From DATHWB01 sp040902855 (GTDB lineage: Bacteria; Actinomycetota; Acidimicrobiia; Spongiisociales; ZC4RG35): 12,673 nt of DNA. Where the stretch lies: positions 1 to 12,673 of the forward strand of contig JBBDWN010000169.1 of the NCBI GenBank assembly GCA_040902855.1, in the 5' to 3' direction. Under the pieces are notes generated by a model. It worked only from the letters and a program-made list of their open reading frames with translations. It was not told the DNA's origin and searched no databases. Of the stretch, positions 6,213 through 12,673 are shown one piece after another. The position numbers and the translations under genes are program-made. Each line of letters begins with the position of its first letter. Position 1 is the stretch's first letter.

Positions 6213-6893
6213 TCACAGCTCGTCGTAGGCGTCGTCGGCGACTCCGACCCAACCTGCGGTGATCGCAACCGATCTCACCCGATCTTCGTCATCAGGTGTG
6301 GTGACGAGCGGAGGCGCAGGATACGGTCCGACGGATGTCACGACCCGGATGGCGTCGGTCCCTTCCACCCGGTCGTCGATCAGCGTCGAGTCGATGATGG
6401 CGCAATCGGCTGACCCGTTCGCGACGAGTCTCAACGAGGCGACGTGTGATCCTGATCTGATCGCCCCACCGAAGAATGACAGGTCCGAACCGATGGCTTG
6501 CAGGTGGTCGATCATCATCCGATGGCCGGAGAGCGAACCCTCTTCGTTGTAAGCGAACCTCGCCCCTGCCAGATCCTTGAACGTCACGCGGTCGGACTGG
6601 TCTGCGACGACGATATCGCCGAAGTAGACGGGGCGGCCCAGGGTGGCAGGGCGTGTCGAGGGCGGGGCGGCGACTGCCCGATACGGCCAGTCACCTTGAC
6701 TCCGGAGTTCGACGTGGAGTAGCCCGCACAACCATCCGGCGAGAACCTGACGGTCTTGAAACGCCTCGAATCGATCGTCCCACGGACCGGCGACCGTGAC
6801 GACTTCGGTGCCGGCAGATCGGAAGGCGGCGACGAGTCCGTAGAGGTGATGGTCGGAGACCGGAGAGAGGAGCGACGCGAGGACAGCCGTCAC
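6213..6893 (-). CDS. PhnD-like substrate-binding protein lacking a signal peptide
   Basis: This 226-residue protein resembles the phosphate/phosphonate (PhnD) type of periplasmic binding proteins. Recognisable pieces are VYFGDIVVADQSDRVTFKDL and AGARFAYNEEGSLSGHRMMI, the family's usual 'dLkG..fa..d..S.SG' region, followed by GSADCAIIDST. Family members are normally about 280-330 residues, exported by a lipobox or Sec signal, and feed an ABC transporter. This one is short, starts directly in the first strand (VTAVLASLLSP), has no signal peptide or lipobox, and no ATPase or permease gene is nearby. It may be a cytosolic ligand sensor or an enzyme on the same fold. The GTG at 6891-6893 is preferred because it overlaps the previous stop as GTGA and follows a GAGGGAG-type ribosome site. 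An in-frame ATG at 6921-6923 would add ten residues and overlap the previous gene by 34 bases. Confidence 0.75.
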   Translation of the reverse strand: MTAVLASLLSPVSDHHLYGLVAAFRSAGTEVVTVAGPWDDRFEAFQDRQVLAGWLCGLLHVELRSQGDWPYRAVAAPPSTRPATLGRPVYFGDIVVADQSDRVTFKDLAGARFAYNEEGSLSGHRMMIDHLQAIGSDLSFFGGAIRSGSHVASLRLVANGSADCAIIDSTLIDDRVEGTDAIRVVTSVGPYPAPPLVTTPDDEDRVRSVAITAGWVGVADDAYDEL

Positions 6894-7522
6894 TGCGGAT
6901 TCAGCTCCCTCTGGGCGGTCCATGTCGGATCGGATCGGTAATCCCAGTACTTGACCCTCTCCAGTTGGACTGCACCGACGGTCGCCATGTCTGCGAGGTC
7001 TATCGATCCGTGATAGATGCGGATGAACGAGTAGTACTCCTTGGAGACCTCACCTGCCGCCGCCGGGTGCGGTGCGGTGGTCCGCCACGCCTCGATCACG
7101 TCCGGTGACTCCAAAAGCACGAGATTGGCGTAGTTCAGCTCGTCGACCAGAAGGTGAGTGGTGTAGGAGAGCACGCCGGTGAACTGGGGGATCCGGCGGT
7201 CGAGCTGCGTGCTCAGATCCTGTATCGCCCGGGCAACGTCGAGCGAGACGAGTTCCCGCCTTCGTCCGAAGAATCCGATGACGGTCAACTTGTCGTGCCG
7301 GGCGAAAGCCTCAGGGCGGGGGATGATCACGTGCCGATACCACTGCTCGGGAGATGGCTCCCAGGCTTCGACGAATCCGGAAGCTTGCAGGAGCCGGCGT
7401 TGGATGTCCCTGATGAGGAGGCACAGGGTCGAACGATCCGACGCGACATGGTCGGGGTGGGCGAACATTCGACCCTCGGCGAGGTCGTCAGGTCCAAGCA
7501 TGACCGGGCTGGCGGGGATCAT
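6890..7522 (-). CDS. Conserved-looking hypothetical protein, possible alpha/beta-barrel fold
   Basis: I do not recognise a named family for this 210-residue protein. It has no signal peptide, membrane helix or cysteine cluster. Segments such as KLTVIGFFGRRRE (about 78-90), the SYTTHLLVDELNYANLVLLE stretch (119-138) and EVIEAW-like VIEAWRTTAPHPAAA, then YYSFIRIYHGSIDL, alternate strands and helices like two ferredoxin-type repeats. A dimeric alpha/beta-barrel fold is therefore my guess, at low confidence. The ATG at 7520-7522 overlaps the iclR stop as ATGA and is preceded by GAGG with a seven-base spacer. Its own stop overlaps the start of the PhnD-like gene. This double coupling means it is almost certainly co-expressed with the regulator and the binding protein and probably shares their substrate or signal. 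Confidence 0.75.
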   Translation of the reverse strand: MIPASPVMLGPDDLAEGRMFAHPDHVASDRSTLCLLIRDIQRRLLQASGFVEAWEPSPEQWYRHVIIPRPEAFARHDKLTVIGFFGRRRELVSLDVARAIQDLSTQLDRRIPQFTGVLSYTTHLLVDELNYANLVLLESPDVIEAWRTTAPHPAAAGEVSKEYYSFIRIYHGSIDLADMATVGAVQLERVKYWDYRSDPTWTAQRELNPQ

Positions 7523-8292
7523 GCCGACACCTCGCCTCTCGCGCCCAGGTCGAAGGCGATGTCTCTCGCCGCCCTTCTGAGGAGTGGGAGGGCTCCGAGA
7601 CGCTCGTCGGCTCCGAACCGCTCGGCCGGCCCGCTCAGGGCGAGGGCGGCCACCACCGACTGGGCAGCATCCTGGATCGGTGCGGCGATGCTCGCTCCAC
7701 CAGGTTCGAACTCGTCGACCTCGGTGGCGAAGCCTCTTCGTTGCACGATGCGCAGTTCTGCAGCCATCTCGGGGACTGAGGCGGGGTCACCCATGTTGGC
7801 GGAACCCGGGAGACCGAGAGCGGACCAGTCCTGCCCGGAAGCCTGGGCAGCTGCGAGGAACACCTTTCCCGCCGCGGTAGACGACAGCGGAACCCGTCGG
7901 CCGATCCAAGACACGTGACGGACCGAATGCGGCGATGCCATGTGGGCGATGGTGACCGCCTCATTCCCGCGCAAGACCGACACGGTGACCGTCTCCTGCA
8001 CCTCTCGGACGAGACCATCGAGGTGGGGGAGGGCGGCGGAGCGGACGTCGATCTGTCCGAGGGCGACTCCGGCCAGCTCCACGAGTCCGAGACCGAGCGA
8101 GTAGCGGCCCGTGCGGGCGTCCTGCCAGACGAGGCCCTCATCAGCCAGGGTCGCCAGGATGCGGGACACCGTGCTCTTGTGAAGGCCGAGCATCCGGGCG
8201 ACTTCGGAGACCGTGAGCTGGGGCGTCGATTCGGTGAACGTACGAAGGATGGCCGCTGCCCGTCGCACCGATTGATGAGTGTTCGGTTCCAA
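7519..8292 (-). CDS. IclR-family transcriptional regulator
   Basis: This 257-residue protein has the IclR layout. An N-terminal winged helix-turn-helix lies at about 8-68, with the recognition helix region VSEVARMLGLHKSTVSRILA at 28-47. A C-terminal effector-binding domain includes AALPHLDGLVREVQETVTVS, PLSSTAAGKVFLAA and FEPGGASIAAPI. IclR proteins bind small metabolites, often acids, and repress or activate adjacent catabolic or transport genes. The start is TTG (8290-8292), supported by AGGAAGG six bases upstream on the minus strand. It is the first gene of a tight unit with the hypothetical and PhnD-like genes, and these are its likely targets. The 105-base gap upstream contains two 20-bp-spaced palindromic repeats that look like its operator. 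The effector cannot be inferred from the sequence. Confidence 0.92.
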   Translation of the reverse strand: MEPNTHQSVRRAAAILRTFTESTPQLTVSEVARMLGLHKSTVSRILATLADEGLVWQDARTGRYSLGLGLVELAGVALGQIDVRSAALPHLDGLVREVQETVTVSVLRGNEAVTIAHMASPHSVRHVSWIGRRVPLSSTAAGKVFLAAAQASGQDWSALGLPGSANMGDPASVPEMAAELRIVQRRGFATEVDEFEPGGASIAAPIQDAAQSVVAALALSGPAERFGADERLGALPLLRRAARDIAFDLGARGEVSA

Positions 8293-8312
8293 TGCTTCCC
8301 TTCCTCACACCT

Positions 8313-8349
8313 GTCGCATGGAGTGCAACAGCGTCGCATACGATGCACC
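8313..8349. promoter_or_regulatory. Tandem palindromic operator candidate for the IclR-family regulator
   Basis: Two 17-bp units, GTCGCATGGAGTGCAAC (8313-8329) and GTCGCATACGATGCACC (8333-8349), match at 12 of 17 positions. They start exactly 20 bp apart, about two helical turns. Each has a palindromic core: GCATACGATGC in the second is perfect, and GCATGGAGTGC in the first has three of four pairs. They lie 21-57 bases before the TTG start of iclR and downstream of a possible -10 (TATCTT), where a bound regulator would block transcription. Autorepression is inferred from this position. Confidence 0.55.
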
Positions 8350-8353
8350 GCAA

Positions 8354-8359
8354 AAGATA
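8354..8359 (-). promoter_or_regulatory. Possible -10 element of the iclR unit
   Basis: TATCTT on the minus strand fits TAnnnT. Transcription would begin near 8347, inside the upstream operator repeat, giving a leader of roughly 55 bases that carries the AGGAAGG ribosome site. No -35 is convincing. Confidence 0.3.
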
Positions 8360-8397
8360 GCCCGACGATCAGGCCGTCGACCGTCACATCGGTGGGT

Positions 8398-11300
8398 TCA
8401 CCTTCGGGTCGTGGTGCGACGACCGCGGAACGCCAAGCCGCGGGAGGTTGCGGCAAAACCGATCTGCGAGAGCACAGGCGCCCACGGTGAGGAGTGGACG
8501 CTGGCGCCGTCGACCAGATCCACCCGGAACGACAGATGCCGGGACGCCGTCGTGGCAAGGGCGACCCCGATGGGTTGGCGAAGGTCGGGGTCATCGTCGA
8601 CGAGCCTGAGGCTTCTGCCGTCGAGGAACCCGACCAGTCGACCACCGATGAGGATCACGTATGCGCCTGTGAAGCGGCCGGTGCGTCCCCCTGACACCTC
8701 CGGCCAGCGCAGAGCAGCTCCGTACGGGTTTGCGGGGTCTGCGGCGGCGAGCACCTTGACCCCGGTGGCTGCCGGTATCCGCAGCCGATCTACCGCACCG
8801 GGTGCGGCGAACTGGGCACCGCCCAGCCCCTCGATGAAGTAGCCGCGTCGGAGCCTGCCGGTCTCTTCCATCCTCTGGTACACCGGATACAGCGACGAGA
8901 ATCCACCCGGAACTCCTTCACCGAGTACGGCCGGCCGGGTCACGACGCCGTGGCGCTCGACGAGGACGTCCGCCCACGCCGCCAGCTGTTCGGTGGGTGA
9001 ACGGAGACCACCGTGATCTTCGAGCAAGTGTCTGACGAGAGTCCACCGGCCGCTGGCGTGGCGCGGGAACGAGCCGGAGACCGATGGGCGCCCGCGCCCC
9101 TTGGTCGGGGACCTGCGGCCCGAGATGAACGCCCGCAGAGGTTCAAGAGAGTCGTTGCTGACCTCGCCCGCCCAGACGAGATCCCACAGCGCGGTGAGCA
9201 GCCCGTCGACGTCGCCACCGCCGGATCCGTTGTAGATGGCGCCGAAGAAGCTGGCGCCGCGACGCTCCAGATGCCGACGGATCGCATGGTGGAGCGGACT
9301 CGACGGCGTTTCCACCGAAGGCGGGGTCCACAAGTGACCAAGCCGTTGCCGCTCGTAGAGGGCGACTCGCCCGTCACGGGATCCGAGGCCACCCCGCCCG
9401 ACCCAGACGAGATCACCGTCGGTGAGGAGCCGGTCGAGTCCTGGTGACGGATCGAACGCCCGGGCCGTGAGTACATCTTGTTCGAGGATCGACGCCGGGA
9501 TTGGTGCCCCCTCCAGACGCCTGATCGCATCGCGCAGGCCGGCCGTTCCGTGGGTCGGTTCGGATCGGACCCCTTGCCACTCGGGGAGGAATCTCCCGAG
9601 CGCATCGGCTTCGGCCGGTTCGATCTCCGAACGGAGGGATGACAGCGATCGCCGTTTGAGACGGCGGAGGACTTCGGTGTCAACCCATTCGAGCCCGGAG
9701 CCGTCGGGCCGGAATGCGCCTCGGACAACTCGACCGGCGGACTCCAAACGTTCGAGTCCGCCCCGGATCACACCGACAGGGAGACCGAGATGATCTGCCG
9801 CGTCCACCTCGGTGAACGGGCCATGGGTGCGGGCATGGCGACCGAGGACATCACCGAGTGGATCCACAACCGGCTCGAGGAAGACGTGGGGTATGCCTTG
9901 GGGCGGCTGGACGCCCAGCCCGTCCCGGAGCCGGGCAGCATCTTCGATCGCGGACCAGTGCTCGGTCCCCTTCCAGTGGACACGGATTGCTCGGCGTCTC
10001 GCCTCGAGTTCCATGAGGGCAGGCATGGCGTCGATGTGGCTCCGATCTGCGATGGCGCCTGCGTCGAGCGGGCCGAGGCTGGCGAGAAGGTCTCTGATCC
10101 CGTCGAGATGTCGGGCCTTCCGTTCGTCGGTGAGTGCCTGCAACTCGAGTTCGAGAGTTGCCAGTTGGTCGAGGTCGAGCAGTTGTCGGAGTTCGCCTTC
10201 ACCGAGGAGTTCCCGGAGAAGGTCCCGATCGAGCGTGAGGGCCGCGGCGCGCCTCTCGGCGAGCGGAGTGTCGCCCTCGTACAGATACGACGCCACGAAG
10301 GCGAACAGCAACGACGAGGCGAACGGTGACGGTGTCCGGGTTTCGACTTCGGCGACGTGAATGCTTCGTGACCGGATCGCCGAGAGGATCTCGACGAGGC
10401 CGGGGAGGTCGAAGTCGTCCTGGAGAATCTCGCGATAGGTCTCGAGGATGATCGGAAAGGAACCGAATTGCCTCGCGACCCCGAGCAAGTCGGCGGCACG
10501 CCGCCGCTGGAGCCACAAGGGCGTCCGCTGTCCTGGCCTTCGTCGTGGGAGGAGAAGGGCTCGTCCGGCTGCTTCCCGGAAGCGGGCGCCGAACAGCGCG
10601 GTGTCGGCGAGATGCTCCACCAGGAGTGCTTCCACCTCTTCAGGGTCGGGAATCACCTCTGCCGTTGTCGGCGGGTCGTCTGAATCTCCGAATCGGAACG
10701 CGATCCCGTCGTCTGACCAGATGACATCCACGTCCGTCCCGTACCGCTGGCGAAGCTTCTGGGTGGCGGCCATCGCCCAAGGTGCGTGGACTCTCGCTCC
10801 GAGCGGTGAGAGGACGACCACCCGCCAGTCGCCGATCTCGTCCCTGAACCGTTCGACGACGATCGTCTGATCCGTAGGCAGCGTGCCGGACGTCGCGGCC
10901 TGTTCTTCTAGGTAGGCAATGAGATTCGACGCCCCCCAATCGTCGAGCCGGTAGCGGCTCGTGAGTAGCTTCTTCGCCTCCTCGGTCCGAAGTGGTGCCA
11001 GCTCTCGGACGAACGCTCCCACAGCTCGTCCGGTTTCGACCGGCCGCCCGACGCTGTCGCCATGCCAGAAAGGCATCCGAGCGGCAGGTTCGCCGGGTGC
11101 GGGAATCACTTCGACCCGATCGGGTCCGATCTCTGTGATGCGCCACGCAGAGGCACCGAGCACGAACACGTCGCCGACCCTCGACTCGTACACCATCTCC
11201 TCGTCGAGTTCGCCCACACGTCCGCCTTCGGGAAGGGTGACCCGGAAAAGACCGCGATCGGGAATCGTGCCGGCGTTGGCGACGGCGAGTTGGCGAGCGC

Positions 11301-12673
11301 CTGGGCGGGCGGAGATCGTCCCGGTCAGCCTGTCCCACGTCACCCGTGGTCGCAGCTCGGCGAAGAGATCGGACGGATAGCGACCCGAGAGCATGTCGAG
11401 GGTGGCGTCGAACAACGGACGCGAGAGGTCGGCGAAAGGTGCGGCGCGCCGCACCATGGCGTACAGGTCGTCGGCGCGGCGGTCGTCGATGACGACCGAG
11501 GCGATGAGTTGCTGGGACAGCACATCGAGCGGATTGCGCGGGATCACGGTCGGTTCGACGAGCGCGTCGGCCATGCGATCGACGAGTACGGTCGCCACGA
11601 GCAGATCTCCGCGATACTTCGGGAAGACTTTCGCCACCGATACGGCTCCCACCTGGTGACCGGCCCGGCCGACCCGCTGCAGTCCGGATGCGACCGAGAT
11701 GGGCGACTCGATCTGGATCACGAGATCGACGGCTCCCATGTCGATCCCGAGCTCGAGCGACGAGGTGGCGACGACGGCTGCCAACTCGCCCCGCTTCAGG
11801 GCTTCTTCGATCTGGAAGCGGTGTTCGCGCGATACCGAGCCGTGGTGGGCCCGTGCGATTTCGTGTTCGGCGAGGGCGTTGATCTCTCCGCAGACCCGTT
11901 CGGCGAGCCGTCGCGAGTTGGCAAACACGATGGTCGTCCTGTTCTGTTGAATCAGGTCGAGGATGCGCGGATACACCGCAGGCCAGATCGACCGGATGCG
12001 GACCGCGTCCGGATCGAGCGGATCCGGCTGTGCAGGCTCGGTCATGTCCTCGACAGGCACGACGAGTTGGACCTCGAATTCGTGCGCTGCGGGCGCGTCG
12101 ATGATCTCGACCGGCCGCGGTGTCCAGGTGTCGCCTGTGACGGTGCCGCCTCCGAGGAACCGGGCGGTGGTGGAGAGCGGGCGCTGCGTCGCCGAGAGTC
12201 CGATGCGCTGCGGTGGACTGGCACTGATCTCCTCGAGACGCTCGAGCGACAACGCAAGGTGCGCCCCGCGCTTGGTACCGGCGACGGCATGCACCTCGTC
12301 GCAGATCACCCACCGCACGGACCGCAGGGTGCCGCGGGCCTGACTGGTCAGCAGCAGATAGAGCGATTCCGGAGTCGTGATGAGGATGTCAGGCGGAGTG
12401 CGCTGCATGCGCCGTCGATCAGCGGCGGGGGTATCACCGGTGCGGAGGAAGGTGGACAGTTCGGGAAGTGGATCGAGTCCGAGTCGCTCGGCGGCGTGAC
12501 GGATCCCCGTCAGTGGCGCCCGCAGGTTCCGGTCGATGTCGTGGGCGAGCGCCTTCAACGGTGAGACATACAGGATCCTGCACCGGTCAGCGGCGGCGGG
12601 GACCGGTTCGGTCAGGACGGCATCCAAGGTCGCCAGAAATGCGGCCAGGGTCTTTCCCGAGCCGGTCGGGGCA
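8398..12673 (-). CDS. lhr: Lhr-family ATP-dependent helicase (5' end beyond window)
   Basis: About 1,424 residues are visible of a very large superfamily 2 helicase. The frame is open to the right edge, and the first visible residues are the Walker A motif APTGSGKT. Counting from there, other motifs are DEVH (125-128), SATQRP (160-165), IVFANSRR (about 248), TSSLELGID (303-311) and QRVGRAGH (332-339). These are followed by the winged-helix and beta-rich Lhr core (RMPFWHGDSVGRPVE is typical) and a long C-terminal region typical of full-length bacterial Lhr. Lhr is a 3'-to-5' single-strand DNA translocase that unwinds RNA:DNA hybrids and is linked to DNA damage responses in mycobacteria. With a family length near 1,500, only the N-terminal few dozen residues are missing. 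An internal TTG at 12625-12627 is a false start, since Walker A lies upstream of it. The stop is 105 bases before the iclR start, in the same direction. Confidence 0.95.
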   Translation of the reverse strand, partial: APTGSGKTLAAFLATLDAVLTEPVPAAADRCRILYVSPLKALAHDIDRNLRAPLTGIRHAAERLGLDPLPELSTFLRTGDTPAADRRRMQRTPPDILITTPESLYLLLTSQARGTLRSVRWVICDEVHAVAGTKRGAHLALSLERLEEISASPPQRIGLSATQRPLSTTARFLGGGTVTGDTWTPRPVEIIDAPAAHEFEVQLVVPVEDMTEPAQPDPLDPDAVRIRSIWPAVYPRILDLIQQNRTTIVFANSRRLAERVCGEINALAEHEIARAHHGSVSREHRFQIEEALKRGELAAVVATSSLELGIDMGAVDLVIQIESPISVASGLQRVGRAGHQVGAVSVAKVFPKYRGDLLVATVLVDRMADALVEPTVIPRNPLDVLSQQLIASVVIDDRRADDLYAMVRRAAPFADLSRPLFDATLDMLSGRYPSDLFAELRPRVTWDRLTGTISARPGARQLAVANAGTIPDRGLFRVTLPEGGRVGELDEEMVYESRVGDVFVLGASAWRITEIGPDRVEVIPAPGEPAARMPFWHGDSVGRPVETGRAVGAFVRELAPLRTEEAKKLLTSRYRLDDWGASNLIAYLEEQAATSGTLPTDQTIVVERFRDEIGDWRVVVLSPLGARVHAPWAMAATQKLRQRYGTDVDVIWSDDGIAFRFGDSDDPPTTAEVIPDPEEVEALLVEHLADTALFGARFREAAGRALLLPRRRPGQRTPLWLQRRRAADLLGVARQFGSFPIILETYREILQDDFDLPGLVEILSAIRSRSIHVAEVETRTPSPFASSLLFAFVASYLYEGDTPLAERRAAALTLDRDLLRELLGEGELRQLLDLDQLATLELELQALTDERKARHLDGIRDLLASLGPLDAGAIADRSHIDAMPALMELEARRRAIRVHWKGTEHWSAIEDAARLRDGLGVQPPQGIPHVFLEPVVDPLGDVLGRHARTHGPFTEVDAADHLGLPVGVIRGGLERLESAGRVVRGAFRPDGSGLEWVDTEVLRRLKRRSLSSLRSEIEPAEADALGRFLPEWQGVRSEPTHGTAGLRDAIRRLEGAPIPASILEQDVLTARAFDPSPGLDRLLTDGDLVWVGRGGLGSRDGRVALYERQRLGHLWTPPSVETPSSPLHHAIRRHLERRGASFFGAIYNGSGGGDVDGLLTALWDLVWAGEVSNDSLEPLRAFISGRRSPTKGRGRPSVSGSFPRHASGRWTLVRHLLEDHGGLRSPTEQLAAWADVLVERHGVVTRPAVLGEGVPGGFSSLYPVYQRMEETGRLRRGYFIEGLGGAQFAAPGAVDRLRIPAATGVKVLAAADPANPYGAALRWPEVSGGRTGRFTGAYVILIGGRLVGFLDGRSLRLVDDDPDLRQPIGVALATTASRHLSFRVDLVDGASVHSSPWAPVLSQIGFAATSRGLAFRGRRTTTRR

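Noticed and set aside
6894..6923. ATG at 6921-6923 as the start of the PhnD-like gene
   Set aside because: It would add ten polar residues that form no signal peptide and overlap the preceding gene by 34 bases. The GTG overlapping the stop as GTGA has a better ribosome site context. The ATG is not fully excluded.
8363..8379. Possible terminator after lhr: CGACG, seven-base loop, CGTCG, then TTTT about seven bases further on the minus strand
   Set aside because: The stem has only five pairs and the short T-run is displaced from it. The same segment contains the putative iclR -10 box, so I do not call a terminator.
11062..12564. A 500-codon plus-strand open frame antisense to the Lhr helicase
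   Set aside because: Lhr has all helicase motifs in order on the minus strand. The antisense product is low-complexity, rich in Arg, Gly, Asp and His, and shows no domain; it is a codon-bias shadow.
12625..12627. TTG as the start codon of the helicase
   Set aside because: The frame continues upstream to the window edge and encodes APTGSGKT, the Walker A motif the enzyme needs, so the real start lies outside the window.
1..12673. Mobile elements, tRNA genes, CRISPR arrays or phage genes
   Set aside because: I saw no transposase or integrase motifs, no regularly spaced repeat-spacer units, and no cloverleaf-like sequence. The window is almost fully occupied by ordinary coding genes of uniform composition.

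Overview
This window is GC-rich, densely packed bacterial DNA with no rRNA, tRNA, IS element or CRISPR array. A split CofG/CofH pair for deazaflavin (F420) synthesis, a DUF4032 protein, an actinobacterial-type Lhr helicase and several starts that look leaderless together suggest an actinobacterium outside the best-known fused-FbiC genera (Mycobacterium, Streptomyces). Acidimicrobiia or a similar deep lineage is my inference; a Chloroflexi-type origin is less likely but not excluded.

Left part (1-4952). A 15-codon 3' end of an unidentified + strand gene is followed by a convergent, universal-stress-protein-like gene on the minus strand. A 57-bp divergent spacer separates it from a co-directional + strand group: a flavin-reductase-type split-barrel protein, an NADP-type short-chain dehydrogenase, cofG and cofH. 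CofG and CofH together form the FO synthase that makes the deazaflavin chromophore of F420. cofG has its own promoter-like signal overlapping the end of the SDR gene. cofG and cofH are translationally coupled through an ATGA overlap. CofH carries about 250 extra N-terminal residues of unknown function.

Middle part (4970-8292, minus strand). This is a tight four-gene unit reading iclR, a hypothetical protein, a PhnD-like binding protein without a signal peptide, and a DUF4032 kinase-like protein. The first two junctions are 4-base stop/start overlaps and the last gap is 37 bases. Just upstream of iclR lie two 17-bp copies of an imperfect palindrome spaced exactly 20 bp apart, a good candidate for the regulator's own operator. 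I do not recognise this combination as a described system, and it is the best candidate for something new in the window.

Right part (8398 to the right edge, minus strand). About 1,424 residues of an Lhr-family superfamily 2 helicase are visible, from the Walker A motif to the C-terminus. Its extreme N-terminus lies outside the window.

There is no gene-free stretch longer than about 105 bases. The many long reading frames antisense to these genes are codon-bias shadows.
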